A stretch of 28,223 nt of DNA from Gammaproteobacteria bacterium GWE2_37_16 (GTDB lineage Bacteria; Pseudomonadota; Gammaproteobacteria; UBA9339), in assembly GCA_001801285.1 (NCBI GenBank), contig MGXG01000108.1, positions 1 through 28,223 on the forward strand, written 5' to 3'. Shown here piece by piece: positions 14,094 to 24,099 of this stretch. How positions within the stretch are numbered: the first letter of the stretch is position 1; the number at the start of each line of letters is the position of its first letter. Under the pieces are notes generated by a model. The model did no database searches. It saw nothing but the letters and a program-made list of their open reading frames with translations, and was not told the DNA's origin. The translations under genes were made by a program, and so were the position numbers.

Positions 14094-14568
14094 TTTCTTT
14101 GTCCTCAATCAAGTCAGACGACAACAATTGCTGTCTCTTGGATAGCTTCCAATATTCCGACAGAGCCATCATCAGGTATTTCTTCAATACCATCATATCC
14201 CGCCAGCATTCCAGAGCCTCGGTTCTTTTCTGTTTCTTTAGATCAAATATCTGTGTTTCCAACTGACTCCGTCGGGGCATCAAAGAAAGCACCATTTCCA
14301 TGTCATAGCCTCTGCCGACATGCAGTTTTACTTCCTCAAGAAAGGTATAACAGGCACAGATGTCATCGGTGATGCTTTGAAAAACATCTTTGTCCACCTG
14401 AAATCTCAAATTTATCTCGTTGAAAAGCTGTTTTATGGCAGATTTAAGGACCTTGGTTTTATTGGAGAATATTTCATCCAAGGCGGAAGATGGTTTTTCG
14501 TCTGCAGAAAGAATGGAAAGGACGGTATTTTCAAGATCAGGATAATTAGTTCTTTGGAGGAAATCCAT
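14080..14568 (-). CDS. helical hypothetical protein coupled to the ATPase
   Basis: This 162-residue protein is almost entirely helical, with a charged pattern and no signal or membrane segment. Segments such as LENTVLSILSADEK, LKSAIKQLFNEINLRF and FDLKKQKRTEALECW suggest a helix bundle or coiled coil. Its last codons carry the Shine-Dalgarno site and start of the ATPase gene (overlap 14 bases), so the two are likely made together, perhaps as subunits or adaptor and motor. Its own ATG lacks an evident ribosome site. It is the first gene of the 8-kb array, downstream of a terminator. Family not recognised. Confidence 0.62.
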   Translation of the reverse strand: MDFLQRTNYPDLENTVLSILSADEKPSSALDEIFSNKTKVLKSAIKQLFNEINLRFQVDKDVFQSITDDICACYTFLEEVKLHVGRGYDMEMVLSLMPRRSQLETQIFDLKKQKRTEALECWRDMMVLKKYLMMALSEYWKLSKRQQLLSSDLIEDKENEHN

Positions 14569-14629
14569 TAAGAAAGATGTAAAAGAAGGTTTTAAAGGGT
14601 TGTAGGCAAAGATCGGTAAAAAGAAATAA

Positions 14630-14659
14630 AAAAGAGGTAGTCTAACGACTACCTCTTTT
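14630..14659. terminator. intrinsic terminator after the giant surface-protein gene
   Basis: AAAAGAGGTAGTC (14630-14642) and GACTACCTCTTTT (14647-14659) form a perfect 13-bp stem with a TAAC loop. On the minus strand it is followed by a T-rich stretch. It ends the giant-gene transcript and separates it from the mobile-type array. Confidence 0.8.
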
Positions 14660-14673
14660 CACTGTGGGGTATT

Positions 14674-17600
14674 TTACTTGATCACCACCATCTTCTTGGT
14701 GGCCTTGAAAGCACCAGACTCTAAGCGATAGATGTAGACACCGTTGGCGGCAGTTCTCCCCGAATTATCCCTGCCATTCCAATTTGCAGAATAGACCCCG
14801 GGCTGCTGCTGGCCGTTGACCAAGGTTTTAACTAATTGCCCCAGCGTATTGTAAATCTTCAGACTGACATTCCCTGGCTTTGCTAATTGGTAGTTGATCC
14901 TGGTCTGACCATTGAACGGATTGGGAGCGTTTTGATATAGCTTGTAGATAAACGCTTGGCCAATGCTGCCAACTTCGGCAAGCTGGGCACCACCCTGTCC
15001 ATTTCCCTTAATGACCTCATGAATAAGAATTTTCCCGCATACCGCCATAATCCCTTTGTGTTTTTCAATCCGCAGTATTATCCGGCCATCCCGATTGCTT
15101 GCTTCTGATAGCTGCTTGTCCAATATCACTTCTTCACCGGATCTTACCTTTATTTCACCCAACGGCAAATCGTTGATATAAGGCTTTAGCTTAATATCAC
15201 TGCCGCTTTCATGGTAAAAACTAAGCAATATCCTGTGCTTTTTATCTGGATCAATGTTATCAAAGCAATAAATCAATTCAGTAGAATCATAATCTACGGT
15301 CTTATAAGGCTCTACTGCATTGTCGGCAGTCTTGGCTTGCGAACCATAGACGATGAAGCCATCTCTTTGTATATTGAATATTGAAGGCGTTTCTTGTCCG
15401 ACGTCTACTGCATAAACCGGCTCCAATGCCGTCGTATCCACCATAAAAGTCAAGCCCCACAACACATTGGGTTCAATCTCTTCCGCCCAAATACAATATG
15501 TTTTTGTTCCAATTGCTGTTTGCACTTTAAATTCATGGGGAAATATCGAGGCATAATCCGTACTCGACAAATTATCCGGCTCGATATATGTCATCTTTTC
15601 TGTGCTGTAGGTGGCTTTGAATACCTCATAATCGTTCGAGACATCTTCGGTCCATAAAATATCGCTGCCGCATATATAAGGCATCATTGATGCAGATGAA
15701 GACTGGCTGATATTTATGATCGGATCCCATTTCTGGTCATAACCGGTTCGTTTGTAAATATCACCGTCTTCTTCCCAAACCACATTGGCCACCCCGGATA
15801 TGTTTATCGAGGGGTTTTCCGCTGATCCCGATCCGGATATTTCCACTATCGGGCTGTATGTCCCATCAATTTTCCGCATTGAATAATATATCTTACCCAA
15901 CTTGTGCCAGGCGATATGATCATTTCCCTTGTAATCCGTAGCCATCGTTGCTGATGTTGGCACAGCCCAGGGAGGCGGCACTGTATAAGTATATTGATCC
16001 AATACTGTATCTTTTTTAGCAGCAACATTGCCAATAGCAAACCTTGTTTGATGCAAAGCCCAGCCCTTTGAGATGTATGGAGGAATACCGCCGCCATACG
16101 ACTTCTCATAAACCAGGGATATCGTATCATTCTTTATGGACATTGCCGGCGGAGAATACCCACAGATGTAATCCCATGGCACAGCATCCATAAAAGCCAA
16201 TGTTTCCGCAGGGCTCCATCCGGTGGCAGTTTTATGGCTGAAATATACACCACCCCCCAGACTTGGTTCCCACTGTTTTATCCAGGAAATAGCCGGTGCA
16301 TTTTTACTGTCGACTGCAATTACGGGCAAACTTCCATCATTCAATACAAGAGGTGTTGACCATGTTTTACCATCATCTTTTGATGAAATATAATAAATGC
16401 TATTCTCGTCACCGTAATTCAAATGAAGCACTCCGTCGGATGATAATACAAGTTTTTCAGCATTGTTGTATGCCAATGATAATTCATCTCTAATTGGAAC
16501 AATATTCCTATTATTGATTGTGAAATTAGCATCGCTTATGTCCTGCGCCATATTACCCGAAGAATCATATGCCATAACCCTAAATCTGCACTTTGTTGAA
16601 CTTATTCCATATGGAACTCGCCATGAATAATAGTTTGTATTGCCCCCTACCTGCGCAATCTGGTTCCATGTGGTTACGGCATCTATTGCATTTGGTTCGT
16701 TCAATAGATAATTTGTTGTGTAATATAGAACATATTCCCGTATCCCGCGATTATCTGAACAATTCCAAGAAAGGTTATAGCGCCGTCCATTGTATAATAT
16801 CTCCCCTCCATTTGGATAAACAACCGCAACACTCGGTGCATCCAGGTCAGGCAAGCGTTTATATTTTACTGCATTACCTTCAGTCCATAAGAATCCCATT
16901 TTGGAAGCATTATCTGTCAAGGGTAATGCTGGATAAACGGAAACGGCTTCGCTGGAAGTAAGTCTGTATATTGAAGACCAGGAATTGTTCTTATATCTCC
17001 GATAGAATATCTGGACAGCGTTGGGAACCGATGTTATTTCTTCCGTTACAATTTTATTAGCCATTAAGATTTTTAACGTGCCATCGTCAATTATTCCGGA
17101 ACTATCTACCCATACTATTGCTTCTTCCCCTTGAGGCAACTCCGTGAAATTATCAATTGCCAATTTCGCATTTATTTCTGCTGGCAATGTTGAAGCCTTT
17201 TGTATAAAGCCGCTTTCGCTGTCGTCAAACCAAAGAACGTGCATGTTTCCATCTGCATCATAAGAAACCGATGGCATCTGGGAATTGCCAACATTGTTGC
17301 TGATATTATAAGGTGAGCTCCATGTGCTTCCATTGTTGGTGCTACGGTATATATCCCCGCTTTGTTGCCAGGCAAGAGTCAATGTGCCTGCGGAGTTGAC
17401 ACCCAAACATGGTGAACTTGAAAAAACACCTTCCGCACTTACTCTAACCCCCGTGTTTGTACCAATATTATAATGATATACTTCGGATGTATCGCAAGTC
17501 CAGTGGAGATAACTACTGTGTTGATCATATCCCCAATGCCGGTACGTCCAAGATACATGTGGCGTTAATGAAGTGCCATTTTTGTTTATTATAATTGTAG

Positions 17601-20600
17601 GCCGCGGCAGTTCGAAATCATTGCACTCTGAAAGTGCTCCTCGCCAATCAAGGAAAAATTTCCAACCAGTAGAAGCTATTGTTTGGGGTTGTAAAACCAT
17701 CGGCGGGGACCAAACCCCATTGGTTCTTTTTGTATAAAGAATATTTATGGTGTCGGTTACTCGATAGAAATACCCGTCAGTCTCACAGGTTAACACTGTT
17801 TCCGCCCACGCACAATAGATTATACCAAGACTATCAGTAATAATTGCTGGATTAAACATTTTCCTTCCCGTTTTGATAACCTTACCAAAACCCGATGTTG
17901 AACCTATACTATCCAGCAACAAACTGTCGCCTTTAACTCTAACAGAATAGATTGACTCGTTCGATTTCTTTTCGGCAATTGTAGAGTTACTGCCGCTCTT
18001 TGGTGGCTCTACCGCCCAAGTTAGACCATTATTTAGTGATGATGCCCAGTATATTTGTGAATTGTTATTGAAAGTAGCACATAATTTGCCGTTCCCATCG
18101 CGGAATAATCTTCGTGCGTTATTATAATTTGTATACCCATTTTTGGGCACAAAGACTGTAAGGCTTTCGCTAAATTCTGTTTTTGTTAAATACCCATGAT
18201 TCCACACTCTGGCAATCTTTAAGTCATATGAAGTCATCGGGGATAAAGTTATTGTAAAATCACAAGAAGAGCCAGTTGGTCCACTATTGGAATATTGATA
18301 AGGATAGGACCATGTTGAATCAGTCACTTTTTTATAACAAAGATAAATCCCATCGTAGAATGGATTATTAACCGTAATATATCCACCAATACCAGAAGGA
18401 TCTGGTATATTGAAAGTGTTCATTGAGTCCCGCCATTCAATGTGTAACCCAGATTCCGAAGCAGAAGCGTATGTCAGTTTTGGCGATAAGAAATATATTG
18501 GGACTCTTAGTTCGTTTGAATATGCGGAATTCCCAATACCATTGCGTGTTCTCGCACGATAGTAATAATCATTATTAAAAGCCAGGGTGTCATATAATAT
18601 TGCATCATAAAAATAATAATACTGACTGCCCTTTATTTGCTCCCAAGCCCCATCAAGCACTACTTTTCTTTCTAACTCATAATTTGTGATCGTGCCTTCA
18701 TTATCAGCAAAAGAAGCGCTTGTTCTGATAATTGGATTTTCTTCTGGAATATTATCCATTACCAAATGACTCAATAATGGAACGGGGGAAGGATTGATGT
18801 TCACGGAACCATATCTGAATTCATAGGCAGATGTTTGCGCGCCACGTTTTGCCCTAACCATAAAATTATACGAATTTCCCATCGTTAAGCCTGGAACCAG
18901 ACATGATCCCTTATTATTTCTACCCGGAACAGAATCAGCAATAATTGGCGGGTTATTAAAGTTGGTTTCATCTGAACGCTTCCACCAAACCATAAATCCG
19001 TCTTCGTCGATATTGTTATCGTTCCATGTAACATTTGCTGTGGTTGAATCATATACAAATCCATGCACATACGTTGGATAGGAAAATTCATTTATTTCAA
19101 TATCATCTACATATGCTAAAAAGTACCCTACCTCGGCGGGGTCGCCGTCATCGTAACCAATAAGTATCTGTTTCAAAGTGTCGTCCGGATATATCGAGGG
19201 GTTAAGGACGGACAGATCGTACACGTAATGCAACCACTGACCCTTGGGCACGGTGCGGTAAGCAGGGTTGAGCCTTTGGCCATATTGGTCGGTTACATAA
19301 AAGCCATTGTATGAATAGTCTTTGATGCTTCCCTTTTTCTTAGTAACAAGATCAAAGCCGATATGTCCGCCACCGCCCGGGGCCTGGGCCACGTATATCC
19401 AGAATGAAAGGTATTTGGCGGCATAATTGGGGCCGGGAGCCAGAGATATATCAAGATCAATGTATTTCCACCAGGCATAGCTGTCGTTGGCGCTGTTGTC
19501 CTGGCCCTCTATCTTGTACATCTTGTCGCCGGTGTGGGGAGGGACATTGTTTTCAGTGTCAACTACTGTCGCTGAAATGGTGGTAATATTGCTGCTATTG
19601 TATATGCTGTTTTTATGAATAATCCGCTCGCCGGCATCTAAAGATGAGTAATATTTGTTAAGATCAAGTCCATGATTTTTATAAATATTGCTTAATTTAG
19701 TTCTTTCCAAGCTGTCCCAGGCCAGATATATTTGCACCATGCCTTCGGGTTGCCAGGTCATTCCGAATGTTTTTCCGGGTACATTTTTCTGTAAAACACC
19801 GAATATCGAGTTCATATCTTTTGTCATTTCGCATCCGGCTTCATCACTATTATCTGCATCATGAATATCCCACAATATAGAAGCCACTGCGCCTTCTATT
19901 CTATCGCCTTTGTTGCGCTCATTATTATATTTTTGGGAGTGCCAACTGTTGGAGTCAATATTTTCAATTCTGCTTTTTGACCCGTCATTCCAATAAAGTA
20001 AATAGTTTTTATTATCATTTACCGCACAAGGAACGAACTCGGCCCAGCCTTCTGTCAACGCTTTGGCAGGAGTTGTAGAATCATACGGGCAATGATTTTT
20101 TGTACTTTCCCCATCAGGCAATACATGAATATTAGGATCACTGGGGTTTCTATAGTTATAAAACATTACCGCATGAGCGTATTCGTGGTACGGTCCCGAT
20201 CCATAAAATCCAGGCTTTAAGGTACCATTGCTTAACATGACACACGGCATTTTTGTGATTCTTATTCGCTGATTATTATTTTCAGAAACAAAGCTGCTCA
20301 TGCTGTCAATATCATTGTATCTAAAATACACATCTATCGACGGCAGATTGGGATTGCACGATGCTGTTTGAACTTTAAAATATTTTCGTTCTTTGTATAT
20401 GGCATCGTAAATATAACAAGCAGCCAATTGGGCATTGTTGGCCGGATCGTCGTTAGGCGAGGAGAATTCAAAGTTTATAGATTTGTTGTAATAAATACTA
20501 CCGTCGGAAGCGTAATACAAATCTGCCGTATTTAAAGGTGGCAACCAAATTTCCATGGCTGGATTACCTGTTGTCTGTCCATCAAGAACACCGCATATCG

Positions 20601-22920
20601 TATCATTTTTTAAAATGACTTTTACACGTAGGTTGTTAGAATCACTGTTTAAATTTATACCACTTACGGTTCCAAAATTAAAATTGCCATATTCATCCGT
20701 TGTTGTTGTATCTAATGGGTTTGATATGCTAACACTTCGGTCATAGAATTCTATCTTCACCTTGGCTAACGGCCGCGTTTCAAGTATGCCATAATTATTA
20801 TTGTCATACTTGATTGTGCCAGAGGCAATAATCTTATCGGTAGTTTTAAAGCTATATATATTGCTCCACGTTTTTTGTTCGGTCTGCCCGTCGGTAGCCC
20901 TAATACGCCAGTAATAAGTGGAATTTAAATTAAAAGTACTATCAAAAGTCCAAAAACGATTAGAGGAACCCGTCCATTTGTCGCATATGATGTTGGTAAA
21001 TCCGGCATCGATCGCTATTTGTATCTTAAAATTGGCAATAGCATCACCATCTGGGTCAGCAGGATTTGGACAATGCCATACAAAGGTGGGCTGTAGCGGG
21101 ACATCGGTTGCCATATTGGCAGGCGAATCGGGATAACAAACATAAGGGGGCCGGTTCCCCTTTATCGTTATAATATAAGAGTTGTCACTTATATCATCAT
21201 CTTCCCATATAACACTGTCTATATCCGTTTTCAGCGCAAATACATTTTGTCCACCTACTAAAACATACTTGACATCCGTCATGCTTGTATCAAACGCGCC
21301 ACCATGAAGACTATCTATAATCCTATAGGTTAATGAACCATTATTCAAGCTTAAGCTATTTTTATATTTCGTTGTTATCGAAATAAGATCTGTCGTGTTT
21401 TTAACAGCACCACTTACATAAACGGTATCGCCTGCTTCAAACTGGGAATCGCTCAACCTTATATCACTTCTATGTGATACTATTACAGGACCGCTCCAGT
21501 TTGTTGGTGTTCTATTGCATGATAAATTGGGCGCAGAGTAGTTTACGGCGAGATAGGGATCAGCAAAAGAAGGATTTTCTTTGGTTGCAAAATTATCGTT
21601 ACAAGTATCGGCGTAATCACCTTTAAGCATGATTCCATAATTGCTGGTTGAACCATTAAACCAACCTTTCACAATCGAACTTATATCCCAATTAACAGTC
21701 GTAAAAGTATCCGCAAGGGCCATGGATCTGCTACCGAAATTAAAAAGGTCTATTGATGTATTAATCTTTTTCCAAGTTACCGTGTTCTCCGTCCAATCGT
21801 TAGTCACTCGATAAGCATAAATGGTATAGAAAGCATTTGGCGGATTTCTATACGGTTCTCTATATAAATAAACGCAATTTAGAGTTGCGGAAGTCATGTT
21901 AATATAATTGGGAAGAGAAGAGATATTGAATCTTACCAAGCTTCTAAACTCCCCATATGAACTTGTGCCATTTCCTACAACCATCGCATTAGTACCGCCA
22001 TAATTTAAAGTATCATAACCCTTGATTATCATGGCATCAGCATTATCGTTAATAGATATATCTGGATCTATAATAACTGGGTATTTACGCTCTGGATCTG
22101 TAAAATATTTTACAGGTGCTTTAACTACGAGTGTCTTACTATTATTTTCCTGTATAATTTTGTATTTCCCCTTTACGCAACAGTAAATATTATTTTTCTC
22201 GTATATAATCGGAGGCCGGATACGACAGATGAAATTATTATTTTTATCCTTTAATAATATTTCCGAATTAGTTTCAAAATTGCCATCCATTTTCTTACCG
22301 TTCTCCCAGAACGATGCGCCTTGGGGTATTTGTAGGGTTTCAATAAAATCCATGCTTTGATATTGGTTTATTCCCTCGGGGCGGTTTTTAACAACGATAC
22401 AATGCCGCAATTCGTCCGCTAAAACGCAATATTCTTCGTCTATACCGGTATATCGATCAATAAAGCTAAGATTATTTTCTTTTATAAATGCGCTGGGGGT
22501 TTTAGGTAATTCATATCTATTATATTTAGCTTTGCCGTCGCTAAAACCATACTCTTTAAGCTGCCAACCGATAAACCCGTTGTCAGTTTCTACTAAAACG
22601 CCATTATCTCCAAAATATGGCCGGATAGTATTTTTTATACAAGAATAGCTATAACCCGATTTGGTTTTAGAGGGTTCTATTTTGATTTCAATATCCTGCC
22701 ATTGGCTATTTTTATCTTTATAATGATTGGATTTAAGGCTTATAATTGCCGTAGCGAAACCCTTGCCACGGTCGTAGAATTTAGTGCTACGTTCCCGCTT
22801 TGCTGTTAATTCATTTTGAGCAGTTAATGGCTTTAGCTGGTTTTCATTTATTTCTACGGATACGGCATTTGCAGCTATCGTTAAGATAACTACTGCAGAA
22901 AATAGAAACGCTCTTTTCAT
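14674..22920 (-). CDS. giant secreted multidomain protein with putative metallopeptidase and type IX-like sorting domain
   Basis: This is a 2748-residue exported protein. A signal peptide (about 1-20) is followed by an N-terminal region ending YPVIIDPDISI. Then come a DNRLRE-type beta domain (292-463), a CARDB-like segment, a fibronectin-III-like domain (587-691) and a Cna-B-like domain (697-775). A putative zinc metallopeptidase region follows, with H912-E913-x2-H916 (HEYAHAV) and a Glu 41 residues later in TEGWAEF (E957; E961 is the alternative). Next are a jelly-roll-like domain (1111-1275), several fibronectin-III-like domains, and a long region with three Asp-box repeats (S-x-D/N-x-G-x-TW near 1625, 1858 and 2178). 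A GGE-type Ig domain starts near 2027. The C-terminal sorting domain (2660-2748) holds NAPNPFNGQTRINY and ends KKMVVIK. It follows the 306-residue gene by 10 bases. The role is probably surface adhesion or polymer degradation; the substrate is unknown. Confidence 0.85.
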   Translation of the reverse strand: MKRAFLFSAVVILTIAANAVSVEINENQLKPLTAQNELTAKRERSTKFYDRGKGFATAIISLKSNHYKDKNSQWQDIEIKIEPSKTKSGYSYSCIKNTIRPYFGDNGVLVETDNGFIGWQLKEYGFSDGKAKYNRYELPKTPSAFIKENNLSFIDRYTGIDEEYCVLADELRHCIVVKNRPEGINQYQSMDFIETLQIPQGASFWENGKKMDGNFETNSEILLKDKNNNFICRIRPPIIYEKNNIYCCVKGKYKIIQENNSKTLVVKAPVKYFTDPERKYPVIIDPDISINDNADAMIIKGYDTLNYGGTNAMVVGNGTSSYGEFRSLVRFNISSLPNYINMTSATLNCVYLYREPYRNPPNAFYTIYAYRVTNDWTENTVTWKKINTSIDLFNFGSRSMALADTFTTVNWDISSIVKGWFNGSTSNYGIMLKGDYADTCNDNFATKENPSFADPYLAVNYSAPNLSCNRTPTNWSGPVIVSHRSDIRLSDSQFEAGDTVYVSGAVKNTTDLISITTKYKNSLSLNNGSLTYRIIDSLHGGAFDTSMTDVKYVLVGGQNVFALKTDIDSVIWEDDDISDNSYIITIKGNRPPYVCYPDSPANMATDVPLQPTFVWHCPNPADPDGDAIANFKIQIAIDAGFTNIICDKWTGSSNRFWTFDSTFNLNSTYYWRIRATDGQTEQKTWSNIYSFKTTDKIIASGTIKYDNNNYGILETRPLAKVKIEFYDRSVSISNPLDTTTTDEYGNFNFGTVSGINLNSDSNNLRVKVILKNDTICGVLDGQTTGNPAMEIWLPPLNTADLYYASDGSIYYNKSINFEFSSPNDDPANNAQLAACYIYDAIYKERKYFKVQTASCNPNLPSIDVYFRYNDIDSMSSFVSENNNQRIRITKMPCVMLSNGTLKPGFYGSGPYHEYAHAVMFYNYRNPSDPNIHVLPDGESTKNHCPYDSTTPAKALTEGWAEFVPCAVNDNKNYLLYWNDGSKSRIENIDSNSWHSQKYNNERNKGDRIEGAVASILWDIHDADNSDEAGCEMTKDMNSIFGVLQKNVPGKTFGMTWQPEGMVQIYLAWDSLERTKLSNIYKNHGLDLNKYYSSLDAGERIIHKNSIYNSSNITTISATVVDTENNVPPHTGDKMYKIEGQDNSANDSYAWWKYIDLDISLAPGPNYAAKYLSFWIYVAQAPGGGGHIGFDLVTKKKGSIKDYSYNGFYVTDQYGQRLNPAYRTVPKGQWLHYVYDLSVLNPSIYPDDTLKQILIGYDDGDPAEVGYFLAYVDDIEINEFSYPTYVHGFVYDSTTANVTWNDNNIDEDGFMVWWKRSDETNFNNPPIIADSVPGRNNKGSCLVPGLTMGNSYNFMVRAKRGAQTSAYEFRYGSVNINPSPVPLLSHLVMDNIPEENPIIRTSASFADNEGTITNYELERKVVLDGAWEQIKGSQYYYFYDAILYDTLAFNNDYYYRARTRNGIGNSAYSNELRVPIYFLSPKLTYASASESGLHIEWRDSMNTFNIPDPSGIGGYITVNNPFYDGIYLCYKKVTDSTWSYPYQYSNSGPTGSSCDFTITLSPMTSYDLKIARVWNHGYLTKTEFSESLTVFVPKNGYTNYNNARRLFRDGNGKLCATFNNNSQIYWASSLNNGLTWAVEPPKSGSNSTIAEKKSNESIYSVRVKGDSLLLDSIGSTSGFGKVIKTGRKMFNPAIITDSLGIIYCAWAETVLTCETDGYFYRVTDTINILYTKRTNGVWSPPMVLQPQTIASTGWKFFLDWRGALSECNDFELPRPTIIINKNGTSLTPHVSWTYRHWGYDQHSSYLHWTCDTSEVYHYNIGTNTGVRVSAEGVFSSSPCLGVNSAGTLTLAWQQSGDIYRSTNNGSTWSSPYNISNNVGNSQMPSVSYDADGNMHVLWFDDSESGFIQKASTLPAEINAKLAIDNFTELPQGEEAIVWVDSSGIIDDGTLKILMANKIVTEEITSVPNAVQIFYRRYKNNSWSSIYRLTSSEAVSVYPALPLTDNASKMGFLWTEGNAVKYKRLPDLDAPSVAVVYPNGGEILYNGRRYNLSWNCSDNRGIREYVLYYTTNYLLNEPNAIDAVTTWNQIAQVGGNTNYYSWRVPYGISSTKCRFRVMAYDSSGNMAQDISDANFTINNRNIVPIRDELSLAYNNAEKLVLSSDGVLHLNYGDENSIYYISSKDDGKTWSTPLVLNDGSLPVIAVDSKNAPAISWIKQWEPSLGGGVYFSHKTATGWSPAETLAFMDAVPWDYICGYSPPAMSIKNDTISLVYEKSYGGGIPPYISKGWALHQTRFAIGNVAAKKDTVLDQYTYTVPPPWAVPTSATMATDYKGNDHIAWHKLGKIYYSMRKIDGTYSPIVEISGSGSAENPSINISGVANVVWEEDGDIYKRTGYDQKWDPIINISQSSSASMMPYICGSDILWTEDVSNDYEVFKATYSTEKMTYIEPDNLSSTDYASIFPHEFKVQTAIGTKTYCIWAEEIEPNVLWGLTFMVDTTALEPVYAVDVGQETPSIFNIQRDGFIVYGSQAKTADNAVEPYKTVDYDSTELIYCFDNIDPDKKHRILLSFYHESGSDIKLKPYINDLPLGEIKVRSGEEVILDKQLSEASNRDGRIILRIEKHKGIMAVCGKILIHEVIKGNGQGGAQLAEVGSIGQAFIYKLYQNAPNPFNGQTRINYQLAKPGNVSLKIYNTLGQLVKTLVNGQQQPGVYSANWNGRDNSGRTAANGVYIYRLESGAFKATKKMVVIK

Positions 22921-22930
22921 TTTATATCTT

Positions 22931-23851
22931 CTATTCTAAGGGTTTTAAATTACCTTGTTCATCAAAATAAAGATCTAACCCCCTTACCGTAGAATCAGAT
23001 TCATCATATACAAATTTAAACCAAGCATGTTGACCGCTTGCTTTAATTGGTTTAATAATAAAATTTGTGGCAAAAATTCCATTCGTTAAATATTTTAAAT
23101 CTTGTTGTATATCATTTACTAAATATAATTTCCAGTCGTCTCTTTTGAAGACTTCCACCTTCGGTTGTTCACATCTTCTGGTAACCAGTGTTAATTTAAG
23201 TTTCGACTCTTTATGCCAAGCAGGTAAGGGGGATAAATAAAAATCATACCGCAGTATATTGCCTCCACCTCTTACGGATTTTAATATGCCTTTTTTATTT
23301 GAGATTATTTTTATGCCGTCATTCAAATAACCAGATAATATCTTCTCCTGCATCCTCTCTTGTCTTTCGGAAGGTTCATGTACCGGCTGGCCGTAAATAT
23401 CATATCCAACCACTTTTTCCCATGGCCCCAGTTTTTTATTAAGTTCCGCACTAGTGCCTGCAAAGCTGCTTTTGCCCTTGTCGTTTATTCCAATAAACAC
23501 GCCCCCGCCAACGCTGGATATCGTCATTATGGAACAGCCATAAAAATATGGCCGGATTTTAAAGGAGGCTCTGTAAACGCTGCCGTTTTTTATATCATTC
23601 CATGAAGGTAGTTTATCGCCTGGCAAATCGGTCTGTATGCCGGGACTGTTTATTTTTAAGGGCAGGGTATCGGTTGTGGGTTCGCCTTCGCAGACGATTT
23701 TTATCTTAATGGTGCACCACTGGTCCAATTTAGGCTTCTTGTTGAACTTGGCCTCTCTTAGTTCGTAGGGCGTTCTAAAGGTGCCGTAGGAAACATTGCT
23801 TAATAGCCCCAATATCAGGAATGTTACAATGTATTTGGTTTTACACTGCAT
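22931..23851 (-). CDS. secreted hypothetical protein, partner of the giant protein
   Basis: This 306-residue exported protein has a signal peptide (MQCKTKYIVTFLILGLLSN, cleavage near VSYG). The mature part is beta-rich and basic, with a stretch FKIRPYFYGCSIMTISSVGGG and an aromatic-rich end, HAWFKFVYDESDSTVRGLDL. The family was not recognised. It lacks a sorting domain and a lipobox, so it should be periplasmic or secreted. AAGGAAGG precedes its ATG. The stop is 10 bases before the giant protein's start, so the two form an operon driven by the promoter at 23965-23993. It may be a chaperone, inhibitor or accessory factor for the giant protein; this is inferred from position only. Confidence 0.65.
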   Translation of the reverse strand: MQCKTKYIVTFLILGLLSNVSYGTFRTPYELREAKFNKKPKLDQWCTIKIKIVCEGEPTTDTLPLKINSPGIQTDLPGDKLPSWNDIKNGSVYRASFKIRPYFYGCSIMTISSVGGGVFIGINDKGKSSFAGTSAELNKKLGPWEKVVGYDIYGQPVHEPSERQERMQEKILSGYLNDGIKIISNKKGILKSVRGGGNILRYDFYLSPLPAWHKESKLKLTLVTRRCEQPKVEVFKRDDWKLYLVNDIQQDLKYLTNGIFATNFIIKPIKASGQHAWFKFVYDESDSTVRGLDLYFDEQGNLKPLE

Positions 23852-23964
23852 GAGGCGCCTTCCTTAAAATAATATTGGTTTGCTAACATTAAAAGCATCA
23901 ACGATGCTTACATGAGTTTTCTCTTAACTTCAGCCAATAACCATAACAATAACAATCTTTACGC

Positions 23965-23993
23965 ATACTACTAAAATTGCATTGAATTGTCAA
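23965..23993 (-). promoter_or_regulatory. sigma70-type promoter of the giant-protein operon
   Basis: TTGACA (23988-23993) and TAGTAT (23965-23970), read on the minus strand, are 17 bases apart. The leader of about 105 bases contains a 7-bp hairpin, AAGCATC/GATGCTT (23893-23909), followed on the minus strand by TTTT. That is a possible weak attenuator. Confidence 0.65.
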
Positions 23994-24056
23994 GCGAATT
24001 ATACTATGGTTAGTATTATATAATAATGAACATAAACGAGAAAGTATTGTTTACTG

Positions 24057-24086
24057 AAAAGCCCTGATGTAACCATCAGGGCTTTT
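24057..24086. terminator. intrinsic terminator after the small lipoprotein gene
   Basis: AAAAGCCCTGATG and CATCAGGGCTTTT pair over 13 bases with a TAAC loop (24070-24073), the same loop as the terminator at 14630. The T-run on either strand makes it bidirectional. It ends the transcript of the lipoprotein gene at 24100. Confidence 0.82.
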
Positions 24087-24099
24087 ACTAAAAAACACT

